In this document: positions 16,496 through 25,129 of the stretch, piece by piece | How positions within the stretch are numbered: position 1 is the first letter of the stretch | Layout: each line of letters starts with the position of its first letter | NCBI GenBank assembly: GCA_027489895.1 | Contig: JAIXZD010000413.1 | Coordinates: 1 to 64,000 of the forward strand | From: Planctomycetaceae bacterium | Lineage (GTDB): Bacteria; Planctomycetota; Planctomycetia; Planctomycetales; Planctomycetaceae | Length of the DNA stretch: 64,000 nucleotides | Direction of reading: 5' to 3' | Notes under the pieces: generated by a model | What the model was told of the DNA's origin: nothing | Seen by the model: only the letters and a program-made list of their open reading frames with translations | Database searches by the model: none | Made by a program: the position numbers and the translations under genes

Positions 16496-18676
16496 CTAGC
16501 CGACCGTCGCCGGTTCCCGCAGCATCCGCGCCTGAGCCGCCGAGGTATCCAGCGACAGCCGAATCACGACCGACCAGAGTCCATCCGCACCCGCGCGAAC
16601 CGTCCACCGCGGCACAATGACGCTGCTCTGGTGGACGCCTTCGTAGCCCCCTTCCGACTGGCTGATCGTCTGAATCGGGAACGTCCAGATGCGGGCCGGT
16701 TCCGAGAAATCCAGACTCACATCCAGCCCCAGCCACTCGTCCACCAGGCCAATCCGGCCCGTATCCGGCAAATCCAATTCGCTCTGCAACTGCCCCAGCG
16801 CCCGCCCATCGGCGTCGTAATAGAACCGGTCCGCCGCGCCGGCGGCCAACCCCGCACAGTTGAACTCCACCGCGAACTCGATCGCCACACCCACCGGCAG
16901 GCCCGATAGCTCGTACAGAAACTCCAACTCCTGACTCGCCGCCGACCGGTCCACATTGACCGTCTTCCGCACAGTCAGTTCGTGCGGCCCCACTTTCCCG
17001 ACGCGGACCATCTCGACCTGGACATGCCCGTCCGCCCGCTTGAGCACAGTATCGTAGACACCGGTGACAAAATCCCCGATCTCGCCCTGCCCCGCCTGGA
17101 ATTGCTCGCGGGTCAGATCCGGGGCCAGAAAATGGTCGACCAGACTCTTCCGTGGGGTCAGATCGTACCCTAGACGCCGATGCAGGTCCGCCTGCTTGTA
17201 CCGCTGCCCATCGTGCTGAGCCGGAAGCCCGCCCTCACCAAAGTTCCGGGCGGCCGCCGCAATCTTCTCGTGATAAGGCTCCGGCCGACGGTTGAGCGTC
17301 GCCAGCAGATTGTGCCGGATCGACCGCAGATCGAGCTCATACAGATGCCCACCCCGAGCCGGGGCAAAGTAGGCCACCAGCCGGTCCGTCGCGAGTCGGA
17401 TCTCCTTCCGTGCATCGAGGTTGTAGTCCCCCGCCTCCACCTCGACCCACGAGCCGGTATGCCCCAGCGCCTGCTCGATCAGCGTGTCCGCCGCGATCAA
17501 ATGCCGATACACAGCGTTCCGCAAGTGCGGCAGATACAGCCCCCCAAACGAGCCATGCCAGTAGCTGCAGTTGCACTGGCCGCGATACAGCTCCATCCGC
17601 GCCCGCTCGAGCAGATCACCCCGCACCTCATCGGGCGAGTCATCTTCCGCGACCGCCAGCCGCTGGCTCACCTCGAGCATCCGCGCGTACATCTCGTTCG
17701 TTTCGGGATACTTCGTTTTGAAATTCCGCCAGTACCCGCCCCGCACAAACGGCTTGATCCGCGGCCACTGCGTATGCCCTGAGAGTTCTCCCGAGACCTG
17801 AAAGTACTCCCGCTGCCGATCCGTGGGCAGCGCCCACTCGGTCATCTCGCGATAACTCGCGTCGGGAATGTAGATCTTCCCGATCGGTGGCACCGAATCG
17901 ACGACCCGCGCCAGCGTCGTTGTCTCCAGCCAGTCGCGGTTGTGCCGCAGCGCCTCGAAGAACCGGTGAATCCAGCCATGCGTGTAGACGTGATGGTACG
18001 TGTCGGGCCAGCTCCCGAACTTCTCTCCATCATCACCAAACGCGACCACCGCGCCCGGGTGCCGGTCCGCAATCCACCGCAGATGGTTGATGCTGTCGTG
18101 CGGCTCCGAAAACGGAATCGTGTACCGCAGCCGCTCGCAGACCGGGAACACCTTCAGCAGCCGGCCTTCATCCTCGGTCAGGTAGTAACCGTTGAGGTCG
18201 TCTTCGCTCAGCCCCGCGTTCTTGAAATGGAAGTCGTCGAGAATCGTGTACTCGATCCCCGCTTCCACCAGATCGCTGGTGAATGACTGTTCCCACACCC
18301 GCTCGGGAACCCACATCCCCCGAATCCGCTGACCAAACAGCGACTCCAGGTACTCGGTGTACGCCCGGATCTGGCCGACCCGGTCCCGCCTGGGTATCGA
18401 GGCGAGGATCGGCTCGAAGAACGGCCCGCCGATGATTTCGACTTGCCCCCGCCCGACCAGCGCCCGCACCCGTTCGACGTACTCGGGCTTCTTGGCCACC
18501 AGCCACTCCATCAGGCTGCCCGACGTGTGCAGCACGACGGGAATGTCCGGATACCGCTCCAGCACTTCCAGAAACGGCAGATAACTCTCCCGATAGGCCG
18601 CTTCAAACACGCCATCAAAATTGCCAATCGGCTGATGATCGTGCAGGGTCAGAACCAGTCGAACACGGCCGGGCAT
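16496..18676 (-). CDS. Glycoside hydrolase family 57 alpha-glucanotransferase/amylase
   Basis: A 726-aa cytoplasmic enzyme of family GH57, which remodels or hydrolyses alpha-1,4-glucans such as glycogen. The (beta/alpha)7 barrel opens with VLTLHDHQPIGNFDGVFEAA. GMWVPERVWEQ (about residues 122-132) carries the catalytic nucleophile Glu, and VVAFGDDGEKFGSW (about 207-220) the acid/base Asp. The C-terminal half matches the helical DUF1925 and beta-rich DUF1926 domains seen in 4-alpha-glucanotransferases of this family. No secretion signal is present. ATG 18676 has AGGAC about nine bases upstream; a TTG eight codons further up is unlikely. The neighbours are not sugar genes. Whether it acts as a transferase or a hydrolase cannot be decided. 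Confidence 0.88.
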   Translation of the reverse strand: MPGRVRLVLTLHDHQPIGNFDGVFEAAYRESYLPFLEVLERYPDIPVVLHTSGSLMEWLVAKKPEYVERVRALVGRGQVEIIGGPFFEPILASIPRRDRVGQIRAYTEYLESLFGQRIRGMWVPERVWEQSFTSDLVEAGIEYTILDDFHFKNAGLSEDDLNGYYLTEDEGRLLKVFPVCERLRYTIPFSEPHDSINHLRWIADRHPGAVVAFGDDGEKFGSWPDTYHHVYTHGWIHRFFEALRHNRDWLETTTLARVVDSVPPIGKIYIPDASYREMTEWALPTDRQREYFQVSGELSGHTQWPRIKPFVRGGYWRNFKTKYPETNEMYARMLEVSQRLAVAEDDSPDEVRGDLLERARMELYRGQCNCSYWHGSFGGLYLPHLRNAVYRHLIAADTLIEQALGHTGSWVEVEAGDYNLDARKEIRLATDRLVAYFAPARGGHLYELDLRSIRHNLLATLNRRPEPYHEKIAAAARNFGEGGLPAQHDGQRYKQADLHRRLGYDLTPRKSLVDHFLAPDLTREQFQAGQGEIGDFVTGVYDTVLKRADGHVQVEMVRVGKVGPHELTVRKTVNVDRSAASQELEFLYELSGLPVGVAIEFAVEFNCAGLAAGAADRFYYDADGRALGQLQSELDLPDTGRIGLVDEWLGLDVSLDFSEPARIWTFPIQTISQSEGGYEGVHQSSVIVPRWTVRAGADGLWSVVIRLSLDTSAAQARMLREPATVG

Positions 18677-18913
18677 GGAGTACGTCCTGAAGGCTCGCAA
18701 CTATCAGACAACGAGTTGAACCGGCAATTTGCGGCCCAACACGCACCCTGAAGTCACGCAGCGATACACATCGAGAGCGGAGCGGCCCGCAATAATCCCG
18801 ACTTCCCGGCATTCCGACAAGCGGGCTTTCGGTTCCCTCGCCACCGAATCCCAAGGCCTCCCCGTTTCCCAGGCACACGCGTCAAGGTTTCACCCCTGCC
18901 AACACCCCTGCCG

Positions 18914-18970
18914 GTAGCGGAACGCGTGAGCGTTCCCACCCAACCTCGTAGCGGAAGCCGTGAGGCTTCC
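18914..18970 (+). repeat. Two tandem REP-D copies with compensated stems
   Basis: The first (18914-18936) is GTAG plus CGGAACGC-GTGA-GCGTTCC. The second (18948-18970) is GTAG plus CGGAAGCC-GTGA-GGCTTCC. Compared with the GGAACTC/GAGTTCC copies, both arms change together, so pairing is kept. Confidence 0.85.
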
Positions 18971-18989
18971 CAACCTGCCCTGCGACACC

Positions 18990-19026
18990 AACGAAAACAC
19001 CCCGGCCAGATCACTGGCCGGGGTGT
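18990..19026 (-). terminator. Intrinsic terminator of rplM-rpsI
   Basis: A perfect 13-bp stem, ACACCCCGGCCAG with CTGGCCGGGGTGT around a four-base loop (18997-19026), is followed on the minus strand by TTTTCGTTGG. It lies 48 bases past the rpsI stop. Confidence 0.85.
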
Positions 19027-19073
19027 GGAAATCTTCAAGTCAGCAGGCAAAACGCCACTCAAACCCAATCAGA

Positions 19074-19667
19074 CTAACGCTTCGAGAACTGGAAGCTGCG
19101 GCGGGCTTTCTTGTGACCGTACTTCTTACGTTCAACCATGCGGTCGTCACGCGTCAGGAACGAATGCTCGGCGAGAATCGGGTGCAGTTCGGCCCGCATC
19201 GCATGCAACGCACGCGCCAGACCCAGCACGATCGCCCCGGCCTGACCAGCCAGCCCACCGCCATTGGCCCGCACCCACACGTCCACGTCGCCACGGACGC
19301 CACACAACTTCAGCGGCGCTTCGACTTCCAGGCGGTAGCGTTCCACCGGGAAGTACTCCGCGAACTCGCGATCATTGATCGTGATCTTGCCTGTACCCTT
19401 CTTGACCCGCACGCGGGCCACGCTCGTCTTGCGACGACCCGTCGCCACGACCGTGCCATCCGGAAGCGTTCGCCCGCGCACCACATGTTGCACCGCGACC
19501 GCGACCGGAGCGTCAGCCGACGACTGCGAGCCGATGTCCAGCGAAGGAACAACCGAGCCGGTCGAACTGTCCGTCGGAGCCACAGCAGCCATCTCAGGGA
19601 CAGCAACTTCGGGAGCAGCCGCTTCAGGGGCGGTCACGTCAGTTTCGGGAAGCACTTCGTCAGCCAT
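19074..19667 (-). CDS. rpsI: 30S ribosomal protein S9 with acidic N-terminal extension
   Basis: Small-subunit ribosomal protein whose C-terminal tail reaches the P-site tRNA. The conserved core begins near residue 76 (ATGRRKTSVARVRVKKGTG), continues through ANGGGLAGQAGAIVLGLARAL and ends in the invariant KKARRSFQFSKR. The first ~75 residues (MADEVLPETDVTAPEAAAPE and following, rich in Ala, Pro, Glu and Ser) are not part of bacterial S9, which is about 130 aa. The frame and ATG 19667 are clear and no later Met fits the core start, so the extension is probably real. It is downstream of rplM in the usual order, and the pair is closed by a strong terminator. Confidence 0.95.
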   Translation of the reverse strand: MADEVLPETDVTAPEAAAPEVAVPEMAAVAPTDSSTGSVVPSLDIGSQSSADAPVAVAVQHVVRGRTLPDGTVVATGRRKTSVARVRVKKGTGKITINDREFAEYFPVERYRLEVEAPLKLCGVRGDVDVWVRANGGGLAGQAGAIVLGLARALHAMRAELHPILAEHSFLTRDDRMVERKKYGHKKARRSFQFSKR

Positions 19668-19810
19668 AAGAATCTCGGTTCAATCAATGGGACGGGGGCA
19701 ATCCATTCGCGGACCCGCACCAGTGTTCGGAAACAACCCCGTTGAAAACTACACCACTCTGACCAACATCGGGTCTGACAAGCATCGGGCTTCGACAGCC
19801 CATCCCCCAC

Positions 19811-20287
19811 CTACAGCGTCACCACTTGCGGTTGCTGGGCGGTGTGCGGGTGCGTCGGACCCGCGTAAATCTTCAGCTTGGCCAGCATGTGCCGACCCAT
19901 GTTCGTCTTCGGCATCATCCGCTTGACGGCCTGCCGGATGATCTCTTCCGGACGGCGGACGATCAGATCGGCCGCGGTGACGGATTTCAGTCCCCCCGGG
20001 TAGCCGGTGTAATGAACATACTGCTTCCGCAGCATCTTCGACGTGAAGTACGGATGCGTGGGGTGCGCCATCGGACGCCCACCAAACCGCACCTTCTCGC
20101 AATTCACGACGATCACGAAATCGCCCGTATCCACGTGCGGCGTGTAGGTTGGCTTATGCTTGCCCATCAGAATGGTCGCGATCCGGGCAGCCAGCCGCCC
20201 CACAACCAGACCATCGGCGTCGATCTGCAGCCACTGCGGCTGAAGCTCGCCCACCTTCGCCAAAAACGTTTTGTTGTGATTAATCAC
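19811..20287 (-). CDS. rplM: 50S ribosomal protein L13
   Basis: An early-assembling large-subunit ribosomal protein that binds 23S rRNA. Recognisable stretches are VVGRLAARIATILMGKHKPT, HVDTGDFVIVVNCEKV and MMPKTNMGRHMLAKLKIYAG, the last carrying the L13 signature. Start choice: GTG 20287 (MINHNKTFLAKVGELQPQW) matches the usual N-terminus of this family and has GGGAA upstream; GTG at 20305 or 20320 would add 6 or 11 residues. It lies 143 bases upstream of rpsI on the same strand, the conserved rplM-rpsI operon. The usual autoregulatory leader could not be identified with confidence. Confidence 0.93.
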   Translation of the reverse strand: MINHNKTFLAKVGELQPQWLQIDADGLVVGRLAARIATILMGKHKPTYTPHVDTGDFVIVVNCEKVRFGGRPMAHPTHPYFTSKMLRKQYVHYTGYPGGLKSVTAADLIVRRPEEIIRQAVKRMMPKTNMGRHMLAKLKIYAGPTHPHTAQQPQVVTL

Positions 20288-20787
20288 GTCGCGTTCCCAA
20301 TCCACTCGTTCACAGCGCACTCATAACAGTGCGCTCAAAACGGTGCACTCGAACATGCACCCGAAACAGTGCCGCTGAACTGCTCCCGTGACCATCCCGG
20401 CCAACTCGCAATCCACGGCAACTGACTCAACCTCTTACGCCGCAACCTGTTCCGACGGCACGCCCAGCGCACCTCGCAACCAGTCCCCGGGAAAAGCCAA
20501 AGCGCTTCCGGAAAGGGGAAACCGGCAGGATACCACCCTCTGCCAGTCCCTTCAATCCCGCCTGCGAATTTTTCGGGACAGACAGCGAAGCGCGAGGACA
20601 GCCAACCCTGATGCGAACGGAGCTTAGACCCGCCTGAACTGCACCAGCAGCGGAGGCACGGGATCGCCACGCTTGGTCCTCGCTCAGCGGTTCAATGATA
20701 ACCGAACTCCTACAAACAAAATCGCGGTGGTTTCCCGGCAATTCCGGAAACCACCGCTTCAGCAGATCCGCGAACACTTCGTGACCG
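20288..20787. other. Intergenic gap upstream of rplM
   Basis: No gene is supported. It must hold the rplM promoter on the minus strand, though no clear -35/-10 pair was found. The right end contains the terminator of the protease gene (20711-20757). Confidence 0.5.
20711..20757 (-). terminator. Intrinsic terminator of the protease gene
   Basis: A perfect 12-bp stem, GCGGTGGTTTCC with GGAAACCACCGC (20724-20757), is followed on the minus strand by GATTTTGTTTGT. It lies 30 bases after the protease stop codon. Confidence 0.75.
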
Positions 20788-21936
20788 CTACGGCGTCCAG
20801 ACAAAGCCCAGCGATTCCTGAATCCGAACCATCGACCGCATCGCGAAGTAGTCACCTTGCCCCGGACGACGCAGGATATCTCCGCCCCAGAGCAGACCCA
20901 CCGCCTCGTCGTTCGAATCGACAACGATCGACCCGGAGTCCCCTCCATCACTCACCTGGCCAGTCGCGCCGGCAAGGGGAACGACGTAGTACGAATCTCC
21001 GGCGGCCTGAGCGACGACCCCTTCGGTAAGCCCCGTGGTCGCACCTGTCTTGCTCACGCGGCTGCCCAGCACCGGTTCCGAAGACCGTCGAATTGCACGC
21101 GGGCCACGGGGCGTATCCAGGAATCGCGTGTAACTGTCGAACCCCCGCCCGTCCAACAATGCGACCACAGCATCCAACCGCGTGTCTACACGCAGTACGT
21201 ATCCGATCCTGTTTCTTCTGGAGACGGGGTAATAGACCTCGGCTCGAGTGGCCCCCCCCCAAACATGATGGTTGGAAATCGCACACGGCCACCCGTCGAT
21301 AAACACGATGCCACCGAGCGTCCCCATTTCGTTTGAGATTGTTGCGCTATTCGTGTAATTGCCCTTCCCCCCACCTTTGACCTGAAGAGCCATGGGGCGG
21401 GGCGCAGAGACCACATCAACCGGAAAACCTCCGACCGACTTCGGCAGCAACGCTCCGTCGGCGATGGCCGATTCATCGTCCTCCTTTCGAATGACGGCGC
21501 ACACGATCGTGGGGATGTTCGTCAGCTGGCCGTTGCTGATTTTCAAACCGTATCCGACCGAAACGACGTCCGGAAACTGCCGCATCAGTTCCGCGCCAAA
21601 GTCAGCCACGGTGCACTTAAGCCTCGCGGTCACCGCCGGTGTCAGTACCGCTTCCGACGGGGCGTGCATCGCGGGAGCTGCGACCGCTTCGGTCACCGAC
21701 TCAAACGAACGAGCTGCAGTTTGAGGAGACACCCCCCCATCAATCTTCGGTTTGGCCAGCCCCAGCTGCTTTGCCACCTCATCAGCAGATTCCACCTCGC
21801 TTGAGGCCACGGTGGGCATGCCGCCAACAAACACGATTTGTCGCGGCGACGATGGAGCCGATCCGGCTCGACTCGTGGGCCGCTTCGCAGCGGCTTTTTT
21901 AGCAGTCGTTTTCTTTGCGGACGCCTTTTTTGCCAT
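20788..21936 (-). CDS. Trypsin-like serine protease with lysine/alanine-rich H1-like N-terminus
   Basis: A 382-aa protein. The N-terminus (MAKKASAKKTTAKKAAAKRP) is a basic, Ala-Lys tail like histone H1 or bacterial H1-like proteins, with no signal peptide. The C-terminal part has a chymotrypsin-like triad in order: AISNHHVWG (His near 221), TRLDAVVALL (Asp near 252) and QVSDGGDSGSIVV (Ser near 332), as in the Nal1-like/trypsin-like group that reads NNHV, VDAA and GDSGS. IPTIVCAVIRKEDD and FPVDVVSAPRP form the linker typical of that group. ATG 21936 begins the basic tail. The gene is single with its own terminator. The protease function is likely but the target is unknown; DNA binding by the tail is only inferred. 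Confidence 0.7.
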   Translation of the reverse strand: MAKKASAKKTTAKKAAAKRPTSRAGSAPSSPRQIVFVGGMPTVASSEVESADEVAKQLGLAKPKIDGGVSPQTAARSFESVTEAVAAPAMHAPSEAVLTPAVTARLKCTVADFGAELMRQFPDVVSVGYGLKISNGQLTNIPTIVCAVIRKEDDESAIADGALLPKSVGGFPVDVVSAPRPMALQVKGGGKGNYTNSATISNEMGTLGGIVFIDGWPCAISNHHVWGGATRAEVYYPVSRRNRIGYVLRVDTRLDAVVALLDGRGFDSYTRFLDTPRGPRAIRRSSEPVLGSRVSKTGATTGLTEGVVAQAAGDSYYVVPLAGATGQVSDGGDSGSIVVDSNDEAVGLLWGGDILRRPGQGDYFAMRSMVRIQESLGFVWTP

Positions 21937-22433
21937 CGAGATGCCCCATCCTAGCAGAAACAAGAGACCGGAACTTCGAGACCCGGCTTGAACGCCGGGA
22001 TGAACTGCGGCGCTGTCCAAATCAACAGGAGTCGTCGACCAATCGTCAGAACTGACAATTCGACTGTCAGTTCCTGAATCTCACTCGCAGCACTCAGCCT
22101 GGAAACCCACACCGAGAGCCCACATTCATCCGCGAGCCCCCATTCAACTGGGTGCAATCAATCACAATTCACAAGAGCCCAAACGCCTTGAGCGGGCGCT
22201 CGACACTTCGAGCACAAGACTGCTGGCGGGAACGAATGCCCCTGAAGCACCAAAACCAGCGACTGCCGCCACGAGATCCAGCGATTCATCACTGACGCAA
22301 GGCGACAGACACCCGCCGGCGGAACCAGGCCTTAAAAAAGCGGTTCACTTCTCCCCGAAAGCGGTTGCTTCCCAGCAGGCACCGCCAATCAAGGTTGCTG
22401 CCAACCTGCAGGCTCCGTCATGGTCTTGGGCGT
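21937..22433. other. Intergenic gap with a dyad upstream of the protease
   Basis: No gene is supported in 497 bases. A 9-bp inverted repeat GAACTGACA-attcgac-TGTCAGTTC (22049-22073) lies 113 bases upstream of the protease start and could be an operator or a hairpin of the leader. The rest (22074-22433) shows nothing I can name. Confidence 0.4.
22049..22073. promoter_or_regulatory. Possible operator dyad
   Basis: Perfect 9-bp arms around a 7-base spacer in AT-richer sequence upstream of the protease gene. It is not GTAG-headed and not repeated elsewhere in the window, which separates it from the REP families. Regulator unknown. Confidence 0.3.
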
Positions 22434-23774
22434 CTACCTGGCTTTTGACTTCACCTCGCTTTGGGGCGTTGCCTCTGGCTTGGGTTTCGCCTCACTTTGG
22501 GGCGCCGCCTCTCGCTTGGGCGCCGCCTCTGGCTTGGGTTTCGCCTGACCTTGGGGTGCAGCCTCTGGCTTGGGCGCCGCCTCGGCCGCAGGAGTCGACT
22601 GAAGCACAGGCGTCGTCGATGAAGGCTCCGGAGGGTTGTCCGCATCTTTTGAACGCACCAACTCTTCCTGAATCATCTTCCGAACCTGGCCATAGAAGGC
22701 TTCTCGGTCGCCAAAATGCTCCGTAAATGCGTTCTTCAACTCCGAAGCGACACTGGCTTGAACCTGCTCCTCAACGATCTTGCGCACCTGCTCTTCATTC
22801 AGCGGCGGTGGCGGTGGCGCAAGATCGAACTGCGGCGGCGGGGTCATTCCCCGCGGCGGCGGCCCGATAGTCTGCGGCGGCCCAAATGGCCCCACCGGCA
22901 GATCGTCTGATATGGGAAGCAAAGGCCCCGTCGGCGTCGCCTGTTCCTTCGCATCGGGCGCAGGCTCAAACGCCGCCGCCAAGTCTCGGGTAATCATCTC
23001 GGTTGTCCGATCAACCAGTCCCGCACCAGCGACAGGCATCGATTGCAGGTGCGGCTGGCTGTCGAGCAAACCAACCACTTTGTCGACAAGCCCGAGCCAG
23101 ATCGGCTGTTTCTCGATTGGCAGTCCGACGGGCGCGAACGTCAACACCGCCCTGGCAATCTCGGACAACGTTTTCACAGTCTCCCGGACACCGTCGATAT
23201 CTAGACGTTTCTTTCCACGGAGCGACCTGGCAATCGCACGTCGATCGGCCACCGTCAGCCTCGTCTCCTTGTTGATTTCCGCGCGCAGCGCCGAGATCAG
23301 GTCGATGGGGTCCGCCGAAACCGGTTTGGTGACGCTCCCTGAACCTTTCAACGCTTCGCAGGACCCCTTCGGCAAGCCGTGCTTCTCTTCCAATGCGCAC
23401 AAGTTCTTTTTGGCTTCGCCGATGTCCGTCTGGAACTTGCTCGCCGTTTCCGTTTTACAGTCCGAATTAGTGTTGCCTCCGCCGGCCCCGCCCCCGCCAC
23501 TGGCTGGAGGGGTGGCATCCCCATCACTGGACCGAGGTCTGGTGATGCCCAATTGATCCGTGAGGTCGGCCGGAGAAAGCGCTTGATTGACGACCACGGA
23601 CTGCCGTCGTGGTCCCGTTGTGAACCGACGTGTTGTCGAAAATCGGTTAGAAAAAACCGTTGACTGCGGCACAACGTAGTAATAGACACCTGAGTCCTGT
23701 GATCGGGCCGGTCCGGCCACGAAAGCCAATTGTGCACCGACAACAACGACCGCCAACCATCCAGCACGACACAT
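22434..23774 (-). CDS. Secreted protein of unknown function with Pro/Ala/Lys repeat tail
   Basis: I do not recognise this 446-aa protein. A signal peptide (MCRAGWLAVVVVGAQLAFVA, cut near ARSQDS) follows a GGGGGG ribosome-binding run, which supports ATG 23774. After it come YYYVVPQSTVFSNRF, a Gly-rich stretch (SGGGGAGGGN) and a middle region with two Cys-containing segments (SDCKTETAS, KNLCALEEKHGLPKGSCEAL). Next is a Pro-rich spacer (MTPPPQFDLAPPPPPLNEEQ), a predicted helix (QVRKIVEEQVQASVASELKN), and a tail of imperfect KPEAAPQ/SEAKPKPEA units. The tail resembles cell-wall-spanning linkers. It may be a periplasmic or surface protein, but no function is claimed. Confidence 0.7.
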   Translation of the reverse strand: MCRAGWLAVVVVGAQLAFVAGPARSQDSGVYYYVVPQSTVFSNRFSTTRRFTTGPRRQSVVVNQALSPADLTDQLGITRPRSSDGDATPPASGGGGAGGGNTNSDCKTETASKFQTDIGEAKKNLCALEEKHGLPKGSCEALKGSGSVTKPVSADPIDLISALRAEINKETRLTVADRRAIARSLRGKKRLDIDGVRETVKTLSEIARAVLTFAPVGLPIEKQPIWLGLVDKVVGLLDSQPHLQSMPVAGAGLVDRTTEMITRDLAAAFEPAPDAKEQATPTGPLLPISDDLPVGPFGPPQTIGPPPRGMTPPPQFDLAPPPPPLNEEQVRKIVEEQVQASVASELKNAFTEHFGDREAFYGQVRKMIQEELVRSKDADNPPEPSSTTPVLQSTPAAEAAPKPEAAPQGQAKPKPEAAPKREAAPQSEAKPKPEATPQSEVKSKAR

Positions 23775-24485
23775 AGAGCCCCCCACGCGACTGAATTCCC
23801 TTGAACGCCGTTTGCCCCCACCGTCGATCATTCCGCGCTGAACCGACCTGAAAATCAGCTCGCGCCATCAAACCTTTGTCCCGACCAGTCTCTCTGGTTC
23901 GTAGTCGGTCTTTGGAGTCGCTTAATCCGATGTTCGTTGAAACTACCGGCACCCGTTCTGGCCCAGCGAAAGCCTGCCACCAAGCCGCGCAAACCCCCTG
24001 ACCCGCAAACTCTAACACTGAGAGTGTCATCTCACTTGATACGAAGATCAAGTCCGCGGGTTTAGGAACTGTGAAGGCGGCATCGCATCAGGTAGCCACC
24101 AGTCCTCAAGCAGTCGGTAGCCTTACCTCATGCCTATCTAGGCGTACCATCCCGCCCAAGCTTACGCACCCCGTGATCTTGTCGATGTGATCGAGGCGGA
24201 TCGCAACGCGGGTGCCCGCCGCCCCACACACACCACCCGTTTTCCGATTGGCGATGCGAACTACGATCCAGACGCACGGCTCATACTCAAACTCGACGAA
24301 TTGCTAAGCCTAGAGGGAATCTGTGCGGGGCCTACCGTCTGGGCGGTACGCCCCGTTTTTCATTCGCGGAGATTCTATAAATCCAGTCACGCAAGATTCA
24401 TGAATAGGACGAACCTATAACACAAGTGGAGTCCAGTACAAGGACTGCGGTCTGTCCTTGAGTCAATATACCGGAGTATCGGACC
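23775..24485. other. Gap with an orphan terminator, possible small transcript
   Basis: The 711-base gap contains no convincing gene. A plus-strand frame at 24187-24420 reads through the terminator at 24326-24360, so it is probably not coding. The terminator has no assigned gene upstream on its strand, which suggests a short untranslated RNA starting somewhere after about 23900. TATAAC at 24416 and a small dyad AAGGAC...GTCCTT just before 24486 may belong to the leader of the next gene. Confidence 0.4.
24326..24360 (+). terminator. Strong intrinsic terminator without an assigned gene
   Basis: CGGGGC-c-TACCG (24326-24337) pairs with CGGTA-c-GCCCCG (24344-24355), with one internal mismatch, followed by TTTTT. 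There is no A-run on the left, so it works on the plus strand. Confidence 0.8.
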
Positions 24486-25121
24486 ATGCAGGTCGCCGTG
24501 CTGAATCGTGGGTTGCTGTGGGCGGTTGTTTCCGCCAGTGTCTGTGTGTCATCTGCGGCGGCCAACGCCGCCGATTGTGCTTGCCCGCCGGTTCCGTCGT
24601 GCGTGGCTCCCGCCTGGTGCGGTCCGAGCTGCGCCGCGCCGCACTATGGTGGTGGCCCGACCAACTCTTGCGTCGCGCAAGGGGCCGGTTGTCAGTGCAG
24701 GAACAATGACGACGGCTGTGATCGCTGCTGCAAAGGCAAGAAATGCTGCGAAAAGCAGCCACGAATTCAGATCAACATCAATCGCATTCGCATGCGTCCC
24801 TGCTGCTACGACGCCCCGTACGCCGTCGTCTCGCAAAGCATGCCCGCCGTGATCACCAATCAGTCGGCGGTGATGCCGTTCGTTCTGCAGGCCGCTGCGT
24901 TTCAGCCGCAACAGCAGAATACCACCGCCAACCAAAGCACAGCCGCGGACAGCGCCAACAAAGAACTGGAAAAGAAAGTCGACCAGCTTCGTGGCGATGT
25001 GGATGAACTGGCCGACGCCACGCGCCGCCTCACGGTCGTGTTGGGCAAGATCGATGAGAAGCTGACGAGCCTGGAATCGAAGGTCAGCACGATCGAAAAG
25101 AATCCCAAGTTGCAGCCTTAG
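24486..25121 (+). CDS. Secreted cysteine-rich coiled-coil protein
   Basis: A 211-aa exported protein I cannot assign to a family. The signal peptide MQVAVLNRGLLWAVVSASVC runs to about residue 28 (AANAAD). Residues about 30-107 contain about 15 Cys, many paired (DCACPPVPSC; CQCRNNDDGCDRCC; KKCC; RPCC), and are then followed by a neutral spacer rich in Gln and Asn (QPQQQNTTANQSTAA). Residues about 157-205 form a heptad coiled coil (KELEKKVDQLRGDVDELADA...GKIDEKLTSLESK). Dense disulfides plus a coiled coil suit a cell-surface or wall component, as expected for proteinaceous planctomycetal walls; this is inference. It lies just before a second Cys-containing coiled-coil gene on the same strand. 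Confidence 0.75.
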   Translation: MQVAVLNRGLLWAVVSASVCVSSAAANAADCACPPVPSCVAPAWCGPSCAAPHYGGGPTNSCVAQGAGCQCRNNDDGCDRCCKGKKCCEKQPRIQININRIRMRPCCYDAPYAVVSQSMPAVITNQSAVMPFVLQAAAFQPQQQNTTANQSTAADSANKELEKKVDQLRGDVDELADATRRLTVVLGKIDEKLTSLESKVSTIEKNPKLQP

Positions 25122-25129
25122 TTTGGACA

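Larger units (their letters stand above)
18677..19073. other. Intergenic gap with REP-D copies and the rpsI terminator
   Basis: No gene is supported. The gap holds two REP-D elements and the rpsI terminator. The first about 230 bases upstream of the GH57 gene show no recognisable element. Confidence 0.6.

Noticed and set aside
22049-22073. LexA-type operator
   Set aside because: Although the arms begin GAAC and end GTTC, the spacing is much longer than known LexA boxes, so only an unspecific dyad is reported.
24187-24420. 77-codon frame upstream of the Cys-rich gene
   Set aside because: It reads straight through a strong terminator, has no ribosome-binding site and shows no family signal.
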